Positions 26,750 through 34,897 of a stretch of 64,000 nt of DNA are shown here, in pieces. The stretch is taken from contig NZ_CP108356.1 of NCBI RefSeq assembly GCF_036237315.1, positions 6,081,501-6,145,500 on the forward strand, read 5' to 3'. Position numbers and translations under genes: made by a program. The notes beneath the pieces are model-generated. The model saw nothing but the letters and a program-made list of their open reading frames with translations. It was not told the DNA's origin and searched no databases. Within the stretch, counting starts at the first letter, position 1. Each line of letters starts with the position of its first letter. The DNA is from Streptomyces sp. NBC_01351. Lineage in GTDB: Bacteria; Actinomycetota; Actinomycetes; Streptomycetales; Streptomycetaceae.

Positions 26750-27382
26750 ATGGGTCAGCCGGAAAGCCGGGAATCTCCGGGAGCAGAGCAGCCGGAGCTC
26801 CCTCCGGGGCAACGGCTCCAGCGGGGCTGGCCGGTCACCCACTACGGGCCTGTACCCAAGTTCAAGCCCGAGCGCTGGGAGTTCCGCGTCTTCGGCGCGA
26901 CGGCCGACGGCGAGAAGCACTGCTGGAACCACGAGGAGTTCACGGCCCTGCCGTTCGACTCGGTGGTGGCGGACCTCCACTGCGTGACGAAGTTCAGCAT
27001 GCGGGGCGCCGAATGGGGCGGTGTGCTCGCCCGTACCGTCCTCGCCCTGGCGCCGCCCGCGCCGCAGGTCACGCACGTGATGGTGTGGGCCGAGTACGGC
27101 TTCAGCTCCAACATGCGGCTGGCCGACTTCGCTTCCGAGCGGACCGTCTTCGCCACCCATGAGGGCGGCGAACTCCTCACCGCCGAGCACGGTTTCCCGC
27201 TGCGGCTCGTGGTCCCGCACCTGTACGCCTGGAAGGGCCCCAAGTGGGTTCGCGGCGTCGAGTACATGACCGCCGACCGCCGGGGCTTCTGGGAGGAGCG
27301 GGGTTACCACAACATCGGCGACCCCTGGCGCGAGCAGCGTTACTCGTACCAGGAGGAGCCGGGGGACGGGCCCGAGCTGTAG
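26750..27382 (+). CDS. Sulfite oxidase-like molybdopterin oxidoreductase
   Basis: A 210-aa single-domain protein of the sulfite oxidase fold (YuiH-like). The likely molybdenum ligand is the Cys in ADLHCVTKFS (about residue 77). Further family features are WAEYGFSSN and the C-terminal PHLYAWKGPKWVRGVEY segment. There is no signal peptide, and no dimerisation or haem domain, so it is a compact cytoplasmic type with an unknown oxo-transfer substrate. The ATG at 26750 has GGAG very close (2 nt spacing), so translation may be weak or the start slightly off. It is divergent from bfr. Confidence 0.86.
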   Translation: MGQPESRESPGAEQPELPPGQRLQRGWPVTHYGPVPKFKPERWEFRVFGATADGEKHCWNHEEFTALPFDSVVADLHCVTKFSMRGAEWGGVLARTVLALAPPAPQVTHVMVWAEYGFSSNMRLADFASERTVFATHEGGELLTAEHGFPLRLVVPHLYAWKGPKWVRGVEYMTADRRGFWEERGYHNIGDPWREQRYSYQEEPGDGPEL

Positions 27383-27403
27383 GCAGTGCTGCTGCCGTAC
27401 TGC

Positions 27404-27973
27404 TCAGTGGTGGTACTGGTGGACCACGGCGTGGCCCTTGCCGCGACCGATCATCCACTTGTTGACCGGGACCGTGATCACGAAGGCTGCCACGAGCGCG
27501 ATCGCGAGCACCGTCCAGAACAGCGGCGACGACAGGTGCGCGTCCATCGCGCCGGGCCACAGCGCGATCACCCCGTTGTCGATCAGTTCCATGACGGCGA
27601 TCGAAAGGGTGTCGGCGGCCAAAGCCACCCGAATGGCCGTACGCAGGTCAACGCCGGCGGAGAGGATCCCGCGCAGGGTGAGCGCGTAGCCGAAGAAGAA
27701 CGCCAGCACGATCGCCAGGACCATGGTGGGCACGTTCCCCCATCCGAGCGCGGTACCGATGACCATGCCGAGCACCTCGCCGATGGCGCATCCGGTGAGG
27801 CAGTGGAGGGTGGCCTTGGCGGCCATGGCCCAGCTGACCTTGCCGTGGGCGGCGTGGCCAGTGTGGCTGCCGTGGCCCTCGTGCCCGGTGTGCTGCTCGC
27901 GTTCGCCGTGCTGCTCGTGTTCGCCGTGCTGGTGGTGCTCGCCGTGCTCGTGGTGTGCGTGCGCCTGCTCCAT
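27404..27973 (-). CDS. DUF4396 membrane protein with His-rich N-terminus, probable copper-linked
   Basis: A 189-aa protein. Residues 1-45 are extremely His/Glu/Gly-rich (EQAHAHHEHGEHHQHGEHEQH), a clear metal-binding segment. The rest is a DUF4396 domain with four to five membrane helices: ATLHCLTGCAIGEVLGMVIG, VLAIVLAFFFGYALTL, AADTLSIAVMELIDNG and VLAIALVAAFVITVPVNKW. The terminal HAVVHQYHH adds more His. DUF4396 is often encoded near copper genes but is biochemically undefined to my knowledge. A CsoR-like operator lies 57 bp upstream, supporting copper control. GAGGGGGTCGTC precedes the ATG. Confidence 0.85.
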   Translation of the reverse strand: MEQAHAHHEHGEHHQHGEHEQHGEREQHTGHEGHGSHTGHAAHGKVSWAMAAKATLHCLTGCAIGEVLGMVIGTALGWGNVPTMVLAIVLAFFFGYALTLRGILSAGVDLRTAIRVALAADTLSIAVMELIDNGVIALWPGAMDAHLSSPLFWTVLAIALVAAFVITVPVNKWMIGRGKGHAVVHQYHH

Positions 27974-28029
27974 GACGACCCCCTCATGGGAAATGCCGGG
28001 TAGCGGTTCCGTCGATCCGACAGAACCGT

Positions 28030-28046
28030 ATACCCCCCTGGGGTAT
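28030..28046 (-). promoter_or_regulatory. CsoR-like copper operator
   Basis: ATACCCC-CCT-GGGGTAT, a perfect 7-bp inverted repeat with a 3-bp centre. A G/C tract flanked by TA steps is the pattern of CsoR-family operators. It is in the 89-bp gap between nfo and the DUF4396 gene and would overlap the DUF4396 promoter. No csoR gene is in the window. Confidence 0.72.
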
Positions 28047-28062
28047 TCCTCAGGTAAGTGGA

Positions 28063-28923
28063 TCACTGAGGGCCGCGCAGCTCCTTCAGCAGCGCCACGT
28101 CCGCCGCATGTCCTTCCTTGCCGCCGGGCGTCTCGGTGATCAGCGGTACGCCCTCCATCGCCGGGTGCGTGAACAGCTCGGCGAAGGCCTCGCGGCCGAT
28201 GTGGCCCTGCCCGATGTTGGCGTGCCGGTCCTTGTGGGCGCCGACGCCCTCTTTGGAGTCGTTCGCATGGACCAGCTTCAGCCGGCCCTCGCCGACCGTG
28301 TCCACGAGCAGGTCGAGGGTCCGCTTGGTGCCGCCGGGCTCCGCCAGGTCGTGACCGGCCGCGAAGATGTGGCAGGTGTCCAGGCAGATCCCGAGCATCG
28401 GATGCCGGTCGAGCGCCTCGAAGTACGGGCCGAACTCCTCGGCCGTCGAGCACAGCGACGAACCCTGCCCGGCCGTGGACTCCAGCAGCAGGAACGGGTC
28501 GTCCTCGTGCGTCAGCTCGTCCAGCAGCGGCAGCATGTGCTCCCTGACCTGCGCGTACGCCGCCTCGCGCGGGCGGCCTCCGGTCGCCGAGCCGGTGTGC
28601 ACGACCACCCCCAGCGCGCCGATCTCCCGGCCGCGGCGCAGCGAGTGGCGCAGGGACTCCACCGACTTCTCCACGGTCGCCTCGGTGTGGGAGCCGAAGT
28701 TGATCAGGTACGGCGCGTGCACGTACGCCGGGATGGACTCCGCCGCGCACTCCGCCCGGAACCGCTCGTCCTGCGCCGGATTGCCGACCGGGGTGGCCCA
28801 GCCGCGCGGATTGGCGACGAAGACCTGGACGGCCTCGGCGCCCATCTCGCGGGCGTAGGTCAGGCCGACCGAGGCGAGGCCGCCCGCCACGGGGACGTGC
28901 CCGCCCACTGGATTTCGTATCAC
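28063..28923 (-). CDS. nfo: Endonuclease IV (deoxyribonuclease IV)
   Basis: A 286-aa AP endonuclease of base excision repair that cleaves the phosphodiester 5' to abasic sites. Zinc-binding signatures in order: VHAPYLINFGS, VVVHTGSATGG, LLLESTAGQG, CLDTCHIFAAGHD, LVHANDSKEGVGAHKDRH, NIGQGHIG and ITETPGG. The start is GTG at 28921-28923, giving MIRNPVGGH, 6 bp after the stop of the kinase gene, so the two are probably co-transcribed. There is no obvious SOS box. Confidence 0.95.
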   Translation of the reverse strand: MIRNPVGGHVPVAGGLASVGLTYAREMGAEAVQVFVANPRGWATPVGNPAQDERFRAECAAESIPAYVHAPYLINFGSHTEATVEKSVESLRHSLRRGREIGALGVVVHTGSATGGRPREAAYAQVREHMLPLLDELTHEDDPFLLLESTAGQGSSLCSTAEEFGPYFEALDRHPMLGICLDTCHIFAAGHDLAEPGGTKRTLDLLVDTVGEGRLKLVHANDSKEGVGAHKDRHANIGQGHIGREAFAELFTHPAMEGVPLITETPGGKEGHAADVALLKELRGPQ

Positions 28924-28929
28924 TGCCGC

Positions 28930-30852
28930 TTACAGTCCCTTGGTCTTGATGGTGATCGTGCTGCCCTCGGGGGCGTTCTGCCCGGCCGGTACCGACTGGG
29001 ACTCCACGGTGTTGCTGAAGGAGAGGAAGGGCCGGTCCACCTTCACCTTGAAGCCCGCGGCCTCCAGCGCCTTGCGGGCCGCGTCCACCTCCTGGCCCGT
29101 CACGCCCGGGACCGGGAGCTGGCGGGGGCCCTTGGAGACGGTCAGCGTGACCGTGTCGCCGGCCGCGGCCTGGGTGCCGGCGCCGACCGACTGATTGGCG
29201 ACCGTACCGGCCGCGGCGGGGGAGTTGACCTGCTCGGGGGCCGTGTCGACCTTGAAGCCCAGACCCTCCAGACTCGCCTTCGCCTGCTCGACGGGCAGCC
29301 CCAGCACGCTCGGCATCGGCACCGGGCGGCCCTTGCTGACCACGAGCGCGACCGCCGTGTCCGGCGCCCGCTTCTCGCCGCCCGCCGGGTCGGTGCTGAT
29401 CACCGAGCCCTGGGCGATGTCCTGGCTGAAGGCCTGCGTGACGATGCCGGGAGCCAGTCCGGCCTTCGTCAGCTCCTGCTTCGCCTCTTCCAGCGGGCGG
29501 CCCTTCAGGTTGGGCACGGCCATGACCTGGGGGCCGCGGGAGATGGTGATCGTCACGGCGCCGTTGCCGCGGATGCGCTTGCCGCCCGGCGGGTCGGTGT
29601 TCATCACGGTCCCGCGGTCGAAGGCGTCGCTGAACTTCCGGTCGACGCCCTTCACCCCGAGACCGGCCGCCGACAGCTGGGCGCGGGCCTCGGACTCCGT
29701 CTTGCCGAGGAGGTTGGGGACCTTCGTGAACTGCCCGGAGCTGATGTACCAGACACCGGTACCGAGGCCGAGGGTGAGCAGCAGCCCGGCGATGACGAGG
29801 AGCACACCGCGGCGGGGCAGACGGGCCGCGGCCGGCCGGTGCGTCGGCGGCGCAGGAGGCGGAGGCATCTCCAGGCGGGACGTGTGGTGCACGGGCTGGT
29901 GCGCGGGCGGGTGCGTGACCACCGGGCGCGGGATCACCCCGGTGCGGTCCTCGGCAGACGACCGCTCCTCGGCCCGCGCCTGCGGCGGTACGGCGTCCAG
30001 CTCGGCGTCGCCGAGCAGCGCACGGGCCTCGCGGACGAGGCCGAGCAGGGCGGCGGCGTCGTACGGGCGCAGCTCGGGGTTGCGGGCGGTGGCCTGCGCG
30101 ACGAGCTCGTCGAGGCCGACTGCCAGCCCGGGGACGGCGGCCGAAGGGGGCGGCACGTCCTCGTTGAGGTGCTGGTACAGGACCTGGGCGGGGGTGCCGC
30201 CGGTGTGGGGCTTGGCGCCGGTGAGCATCTCGTACAGGACGACACCGCAGGCGTAGACGTCCACGCGGGTGTCGGCGACCCCGCTCTCGATCTGCTCGGG
30301 GGCCAGGTAGGACACCGTGCCGAGGACCGAGCCGGTGGTGTTCGTCACGGAGTCCACGGAGCGGACCAGACCGAAGTCGGCGACCTTGACCCGGCCGTCG
30401 TCGCCGATGAGGACGTTCTCGGGCTTCATGTCCCGGTGCACGAACCCGGCCCGGTGGGCGGCGCCGAGGGCGGCGAGCACCGGTTCGAGGATGTCGAGCG
30501 CGGCGCGCGGCCGGAGCGCGCCGCGCTCGCGGAGCACGTCGCGCAGGGTGCAGCCGGACACGTACTCCATGGCGAGGAAGACGTACGGCCCGTCCGTGCC
30601 CTGGTCGAAGACGGCGACCACGTTGGGGTGGGCCAGCCGGGCCACGGACCTCGCCTCCCGGATGAACCGGTCGACGAAGGCGGCGTCGGCGGCGAGCGCC
30701 GGGTGCATCACCTTGAGCGCGAGGACGCGGTCGAGCCGGGTGTCGACGGCCCGGTAGACCGTGGCCATGCCACCGGCCGCGATGCGGGCGTCCACGCGGT
30801 AGCGGCCGTCGAGCACGCGCCCGACGAGGGGGTCATCCAGGGTCGTATCCAC
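28930..30852 (-). CDS. Membrane Ser/Thr protein kinase with four PASTA domains
   Basis: A 640-aa Hanks-type kinase of the PknB class. Cytoplasmic kinase domain (about 12-275): glycine loop IAAGGMATVY, catalytic Lys in ALKVMHP, HRDMKPENVL, DFGLVRS and APEQIESG. A Pro-rich linker follows (270-345), one membrane helix (about 350-370: GVLLVIAGLLLTLGLGTGVW) and four extracellular PASTA repeats to the end, which in relatives bind muropeptides or lipid II. Likely role: sensing wall state and phosphorylating division and wall proteins. GTG start. It is at the syntenic place of mycobacterial pknL; the Rv2175c-like gene (39646) that is adjacent in mycobacteria is here separated by the island and thi genes. 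Confidence 0.95.
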   Translation of the reverse strand: MDTTLDDPLVGRVLDGRYRVDARIAAGGMATVYRAVDTRLDRVLALKVMHPALAADAAFVDRFIREARSVARLAHPNVVAVFDQGTDGPYVFLAMEYVSGCTLRDVLRERGALRPRAALDILEPVLAALGAAHRAGFVHRDMKPENVLIGDDGRVKVADFGLVRSVDSVTNTTGSVLGTVSYLAPEQIESGVADTRVDVYACGVVLYEMLTGAKPHTGGTPAQVLYQHLNEDVPPPSAAVPGLAVGLDELVAQATARNPELRPYDAAALLGLVREARALLGDAELDAVPPQARAEERSSAEDRTGVIPRPVVTHPPAHQPVHHTSRLEMPPPPAPPTHRPAAARLPRRGVLLVIAGLLLTLGLGTGVWYISSGQFTKVPNLLGKTESEARAQLSAAGLGVKGVDRKFSDAFDRGTVMNTDPPGGKRIRGNGAVTITISRGPQVMAVPNLKGRPLEEAKQELTKAGLAPGIVTQAFSQDIAQGSVISTDPAGGEKRAPDTAVALVVSKGRPVPMPSVLGLPVEQAKASLEGLGFKVDTAPEQVNSPAAAGTVANQSVGAGTQAAAGDTVTLTVSKGPRQLPVPGVTGQEVDAARKALEAAGFKVKVDRPFLSFSNTVESQSVPAGQNAPEGSTITIKTKGL

Positions 30853-31236
30853 CCGCCGATTCTACGAGCCGGTCCGCTGCGCTCGGCCGGGGCGGGGTGG
30901 CTTGCAGCCCACCTGTGACGTGGGCGGGGGCGTACGGGGCTCACGCGCGGGGGCCCCACCCCTGCGGGGCGGGGTCGGGGGTGTAGGGGCGGGCCTTGGC
31001 CCGGGCCTCCAGGCCGCTCCCCGAACCGGGCAGGCGGCCGGCCACCGCCAAACAGCGATCAGCAGCACCCCAGCCTTCGCGACGCGCTCCCCATTTCTCA
31101 GAACCCTGTTCGAACCGCAAGGCCCCAAGATCGAAACAACAACGGGTTCGCAGCGACACCGCCACCTTGACCGGGCGCCTCGTGGTGACACGGAAGCTGC
31201 TGGATGCGGCCGACCGAGCGGAGTTCGTACGGGATG
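30853..31236. other. Gene-free stretch with inverted partial copy of the 35.2-kb repeat
   Basis: 384 bp. The first part (30853-31000) is G-rich leader for the kinase gene. Positions about 31003-31092, read on the minus strand, contain GGAGCGCGTCGCGA, GGCTGGGGTGCT and ATCGCTGTTTGGCG, closely matching the direct repeats at 35140-35201 and 35242-35340. The part 31093-31236 is relatively A-rich (CGAAACAACAACGGG) and shows nothing I recognise. It marks the left edge of the accessory island. Confidence 0.6.
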
Positions 31237-31746
31237 TCAGAACCTGTAGACACCACGCCAGGTCCAGCCGGCTTGCAGGACCGTCGTCCGCAGGGGGTTC
31301 TTCAGCTGCCGCGAGTCGAATTCGAACGTCACGACCTTGTGTCTGCGGCCGTCGGGCCCCTTCTCGTAGACCCACCGCTTCCGCATCCCGCGAATGGGTC
31401 CGCGGCCCTGCGCCCGAGCCACGACCCGGCCGGGTGGTGCGCCCGCGCGGGTTACTTCGAACTGTTCGTCGATGGCACGCACCTCGCGCTCCCGAGGCCT
31501 GAGGGACAGCCAGACCTTGAGCGTCCGGTCCACCTGCCGGCGTGTCAGTCCAATGCCCGTGGCCGGTTCGAGGACACGCCATTCCGCTACGAGGTCCGCA
31601 CCGCCGACGCCGGTCTCCCGAATGCGGAAGGGGACCCCGGAGTCGTTCAGCGCGAGCAGCGCGTCTCGCAGTTGCTGCGTCGGCAGGACCCGGGTTCCCG
31701 GCTCGGCGTGCCGGGTGCCCGTCCATCTGTCCCACAGGTAGCCCAT
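31237..31746 (-). CDS. Hypothetical protein, unknown family
   Basis: A 169-aa basic, soluble protein with no signal peptide or membrane helix. The N-terminus is MGYLWDRWTGTRHAEPG; the centre is rich in Arg/Val/Leu with many charged pairs; the C-terminus ends in the aromatic RTTVLQAGWTWRGVYRF. I recognise no catalytic motif. AGGAGG stands 7 bp before the ATG, so expression is likely. It starts 2 bp after the stop of the next gene upstream, so the two are almost certainly translated from one mRNA and may function together. Confidence 0.75.
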   Translation of the reverse strand: MGYLWDRWTGTRHAEPGTRVLPTQQLRDALLALNDSGVPFRIRETGVGGADLVAEWRVLEPATGIGLTRRQVDRTLKVWLSLRPREREVRAIDEQFEVTRAGAPPGRVVARAQGRGPIRGMRKRWVYEKGPDGRRHKVVTFEFDSRQLKNPLRTTVLQAGWTWRGVYRF

Positions 31747-31748
31747 GC

Positions 31749-32243
31749 CTACGCCTCCTTCTCCGTAGTCGGCCGTACGCTTCGCAGGAGTCGCCGGAAG
31801 TCACCTACGACGTGTGCGTGCTGGGTTGCGGTGGCAGTGAGGGCCGGCCGCATCACCCCGCACTTGCGCGGTTCCTCAGTATCGACCAGTGAGAGGTAGA
31901 CCTGGGACTGGACCAGGTCGCGCCGCACTCCGCCTGCGAGCGTCGTGAACGTCAGCCGCTGGGTGAGGGTGGGAGCGTCCGCGCTGCCGAACTCGTGGAG
32001 GCTGGTGACCGTCACCGATTCGGCAAGGGCGGCCATGCGCCGGGTGGACTCGGCGGCGAGTTCGGCCAGCGTCGTCCCTTCGGGCGGAATGTCTCCGTCC
32101 AGCGTGATGTCGGCAGCGAATCCGGCGTCCGGGTGCGGATGCACCGAGGCGAACGCGATTCCTGGGCCGACGGTTTCCGGGCGGGCAGGGAGCCAGCCGT
32201 CGGGCAGCCGGAATGTGATGGGGACTGGTACTGGTGTCGGCAT
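31749..32243 (-). CDS. Hypothetical protein, possible PsbP/DUF1795-like fold
   Basis: A 164-aa acidic soluble protein. The opening PITFRLPDGWLPARPE, then GIAFASVHPHPD and a helix TLAELAAESTRRMAALAE, followed by beta strands to LVDTEEPRKCGVM, resemble the Mog1/PsbP-like (LpqN, DUF1795, DcrB) pattern in which a predicted beta-helix-beta domain binds a partner protein. This is a fold-level guess. GGAGGAACC precedes the ATG. It lies 77 bp after the SDR gene and 2 bp before the unknown 169-aa gene; all three may form one leftward operon under the divergent TetR regulator. Confidence 0.72.
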   Translation of the reverse strand: MPTPVPVPITFRLPDGWLPARPETVGPGIAFASVHPHPDAGFAADITLDGDIPPEGTTLAELAAESTRRMAALAESVTVTSLHEFGSADAPTLTQRLTFTTLAGGVRRDLVQSQVYLSLVDTEEPRKCGVMRPALTATATQHAHVVGDFRRLLRSVRPTTEKEA

Positions 32244-32320
32244 GCAGGTTCCTCCTTCCCGCCGGCGAGTTCCCTCGGGCGGGAGGCCACCGACGGGTGC
32301 TCCCGCCCAAGGGAGAAGAC

Positions 32321-33094
32321 TCACAGCCCGGAGCCTCCGGTCGCGTCGATCACCTTGCCGGTGACCCAGCGCGCGTCGTCCGAGGCGAGGAAGGCCACGA
32401 TGTCGGCCACGTCTTCCGGCCGGCCGACCCGGCCCAGCGCGGCCAGGGACGCCGCGTGGGCTTCGGCCTGCGGGTTGCCGCGCAGCCAGCCCGCATTGAC
32501 GTCCGTGTCGATGATCCCTGGGGCGACCGAGTTCGCTGTGATGCCCCGGGCTCCCAGCTCCTTGGCAAGGTTGAGGGTGAAGTTGTCCAGGGCGCTCTTC
32601 GTCGCGCCGTAGGCGATGGCCTCCGGCATGGCGAGGTGGGCCGCGCCGCTGGAGATGTTGATGATCCGGCCGGCGTCGCGCAGTCGCTTCAGTCCCTCTT
32701 GCACGATGAAGAACGGTGCTCGCACATTCACAGCGAAGACCTCGTCGAAGCCGTCCTCGGTAAGTGACGCCAGGTCCGCGCTTCGTCCCATACCGGCGTT
32801 GTTGACGATGATGTCGACGACTTGCGCGGGCGCGTGGTGGGGAATCTGGGCGTCGAAGGCCGACCACAAGGCTGCGGCGTCGCCGCGCCGGCCCAGCTCC
32901 GCGTGGAGGGCGAAGGCCCGTCCGCCGTCTTTGCGGATGCGCGCCACGACGTCGTGTGCCGCGCTCTCATCGCGGGCGTAGGTCAGTGCGACAACAGCGC
33001 CGTCCTGGGCAAGCCGCTCCGCGACAGCTCGCCCTATGCCCCTGCTGCCGCCGGTGACCAGCGCGATCTTTCCTTCAAGTCGCCGCGAACCCAT
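32321..33094 (-). CDS. Short-chain dehydrogenase/reductase (SDR)
   Basis: A 257-aa NAD(P)H-dependent oxidoreductase of the classical SDR type, FabG-like in form. Motifs: cofactor loop TGGSRGIGRA (about 14-23), NNAGMG, catalytic Ser in IINISSGAA and YGATK, and the C-terminal ARWVTGKVIDATGG. The ATG at 33094 gives MGSRRLEGKIALVTGG with GAGGGG upstream; the longer frame to 33166 runs through the operator and is rejected. It is divergently transcribed from a TetR regulator with a long inverted repeat between them, so it is probably the regulator's target. The substrate is unknown, perhaps an aldehyde, quinone or xenobiotic ketone. Confidence 0.92.
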   Translation of the reverse strand: MGSRRLEGKIALVTGGSRGIGRAVAERLAQDGAVVALTYARDESAAHDVVARIRKDGGRAFALHAELGRRGDAAALWSAFDAQIPHHAPAQVVDIIVNNAGMGRSADLASLTEDGFDEVFAVNVRAPFFIVQEGLKRLRDAGRIINISSGAAHLAMPEAIAYGATKSALDNFTLNLAKELGARGITANSVAPGIIDTDVNAGWLRGNPQAEAHAASLAALGRVGRPEDVADIVAFLASDDARWVTGKVIDATGGSGL

Positions 33095-33119
33095 GCTGGT
33101 TGCCCCTCTTTCATTTGTT

Positions 33120-33168
33120 GAGTGATCGACCAAGAAGGAAGTTAGCACGATTTCTTGGTCGAGCACTC
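33120..33168. promoter_or_regulatory. TetR operator between SDR and TetR genes
   Basis: Two 17-bp arms, GAGTGATCGACCAAGAA (33120-33136) and its reverse complement with one mismatch (33152-33168), separated by 15 bp. The divergent promoters must lie here. The core TCGACCAAGAA is identical in both arms. Confidence 0.85.
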
Positions 33169-33181
33169 TAAAATGTGGCGC

Positions 33182-33796
33182 ATGGCTGACACCCCCAAGC
33201 GCGGCCGCCCGCGCACCTTCGACCGCGCAGCAGCACTGACCGTGGCCACGCGTCTGTTCTGGGAGCGAGGCTACGAAGGCGTTTCCATCGGCGAGCTGAC
33301 CGAGGCGATGGGGATCCGCTCAGGCAGCCTGTACGCCGCCTTCCGGGACAAGAAGTCCTTGTTCGAGGAAGTGGTCAACGCCTACGGCCAGTCACCTGTC
33401 GGCAGCTTCGCGGGCGTGGCGCTCCGCGAGGAGTCCACCGCGTACGGGGCGTTCGCACGCATCCTCCGGGAGGCCGCAGTCATCTACCCGGACCCCGCAC
33501 ACCCGGCCGGCTGCCTGGCCATCAGCGCCGCCACCAACGTCACTCCGCAGGATGCGGGGGTACGCGTATTCCTCCGTGATCTGCGCAACAAGAACGTGGA
33601 CGGCTTCGAGGCCCGGCTACGGGAGGCGCAGCAGGCCGGAGAGCTGCCCGCCGAGGCCAGCCCCCGGGCCCTGGCCGACTACTTCGCGACAGTCCTCCAG
33701 GGACTCTCGCAGCGAGCCCAAGATGGTGCAACCGCCCACCAACTGGCCGCAGCAGCCGAACTGGCACTGACTGCCTGGCCGACAACGCACCCCTGA
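33182..33796 (+). CDS. TetR/AcrR family regulator
   Basis: A 204-aa repressor. N-terminal helix-turn-helix (about 8-60): RPRTFDRAAALTVATRLFWERGYEGVSIGELTEAMGI then SGSLYAAFRDKKSLFEEV. The C-terminal ligand domain contains a Cys (AGCLAISAA), the pattern of the subgroup that includes reactive-electrophile and quinone sensors, which is inference. The ATG at 33182 follows closely on the operator, and the first residues MADTPKRGRPR fit homologues; a longer GTG/ATG start would overlap the operator. Most likely it represses itself and the divergent SDR gene. Confidence 0.9.
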   Translation: MADTPKRGRPRTFDRAAALTVATRLFWERGYEGVSIGELTEAMGIRSGSLYAAFRDKKSLFEEVVNAYGQSPVGSFAGVALREESTAYGAFARILREAAVIYPDPAHPAGCLAISAATNVTPQDAGVRVFLRDLRNKNVDGFEARLREAQQAGELPAEASPRALADYFATVLQGLSQRAQDGATAHQLAAAAELALTAWPTTHP

Positions 33797-34051
33797 TCAG
33801 GTCACCCACTCCGACCGGCAAGCGACGTCGCAGCCGTGCAGCGCCCGGCGAGCCCGCCGAGCCGCGCCATGAAGGTGTCGCGGGTCCGTGCGAACGGGGG
33901 CCGGTGCACGAGCGCCTTCGACGGTCGAAGGCCGGTTGGCGGCCGCATGGTCAGTGGAGGCAACCTGCGGCCAGACAGTGCGGCGGGCGGATCTCGGCGT
34001 TCTGCGGCCGCCTGGGGCTGATGCCCTAAACCCCACTCTCCGAGAGGGCCA

Positions 34052-34852
34052 TCACTCCTCCGCACGGACCGCCTCCACCGCCTCCCGGACGTCGGAGTGC
34101 GGGTCCTCGGCGAGAGAGTCCAGGAGCTCGGCGACTCCAGGGGTGGACCAGCGGGCGACCGCCCACACCAGCTCCTCCCGCACCCCGGGGTCGGGGTGGG
34201 CGGCGAGGTGGGTCAGCTGGGCGAGCGGGCCCCGTCGGCGCATGCCGAACCAGTGCAATGTCTCCCGCAGCGCGACCGGGTCGCCGGGGGCCCCGGCCGC
34301 TGTGACCCGGGCGAGGAGGACCCTGGCTGGGGGCGGCGGTCCGTCCAGCGGATGCGGCAACCGCTCGCGCAGGCGTCGCGCCCCGTAGCCGCCGCGCACC
34401 CGGCACCCGAAGCAGGTGCAGGGAGGTGAGCCGTGCGCGTCCGGCTGGTAGCGCCAGCCCACCACCTGTGGCGCGGTACGGATCCGGTGGACCTCGCGCG
34501 GCCGGATCGCCCGAGGTACGAACACCTCCCACCCGCGTGGGTCGTCCAGCGCCGCGATCCGCCGCACCGCCTCGGCCGCGGGAACGGCGGCCTGGGAGCC
34601 CCGCGCCCGGTCGGTGTAGCGCCCGACCAGCACCTGCTGGGCGTCGTCCAGTCGCACGTGGACGGCGACAAGCCCTCCCCGACTGCCGAAACGGGCCAGC
34701 TCACGCAGCCATTGGTGAGTGAGGGTGTGCGACGGCAGCACCGGGAAGCAGTACACCCCGCGGGCACCGCCCTGCCCGCCGGCCGCGCGGATCCCTGACC
34801 GTCGGATGCGCGGCGCGTTCGCGGCCGACGTCAAGTGCACGAACATCGCCAT
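34052..34852 (-). CDS. Predicted ADP-ribosyltransferase-like domain fused to HEAT repeats
   Basis: A 266-aa protein. N-terminal part: FVHLTSAANAPRIRRSGI, then RGVYCFPV and, at about 109, EVFVPRAIRPREV. These resemble the three core strands of ADP-ribosyltransferase-like folds (Tpt1, DarT/DUF4433), with H6, Y34 and E109 in the places of the H-Y-E triad. A Cys cluster, CTCFGC (146-151), follows. The last about 75 residues hold two HEAT-like helical pairs (LAQLTHLAAHPDPGVREELVWAVARW). Such proteins are usually annotated only as HEAT-repeat proteins; the catalytic reading is inference. An operon partner is not evident. Its place in the island beside a broken regulator suggests transfer. Confidence 0.72.
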   Translation of the reverse strand: MAMFVHLTSAANAPRIRRSGIRAAGGQGGARGVYCFPVLPSHTLTHQWLRELARFGSRGGLVAVHVRLDDAQQVLVGRYTDRARGSQAAVPAAEAVRRIAALDDPRGWEVFVPRAIRPREVHRIRTAPQVVGWRYQPDAHGSPPCTCFGCRVRGGYGARRLRERLPHPLDGPPPPARVLLARVTAAGAPGDPVALRETLHWFGMRRRGPLAQLTHLAAHPDPGVREELVWAVARWSTPGVAELLDSLAEDPHSDVREAVEAVRAEE

Positions 34853-34897
34853 GACCGGGAATGCTAGGTGACCGAGGGTCCGCCGGAGCGCTTCGGG

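Noticed and set aside
26515..26750. Iron box in front of bacterioferritin
   Set aside because: No stretch close to TTAGGTTAGGCTAACCTAA was found; best matches were below half of the positions.
33797..34051. Possible transposase or other gene remnant between the TetR and HEAT genes
   Set aside because: Frames on both strands show no recognisable motif; it looks like plain intergenic DNA.
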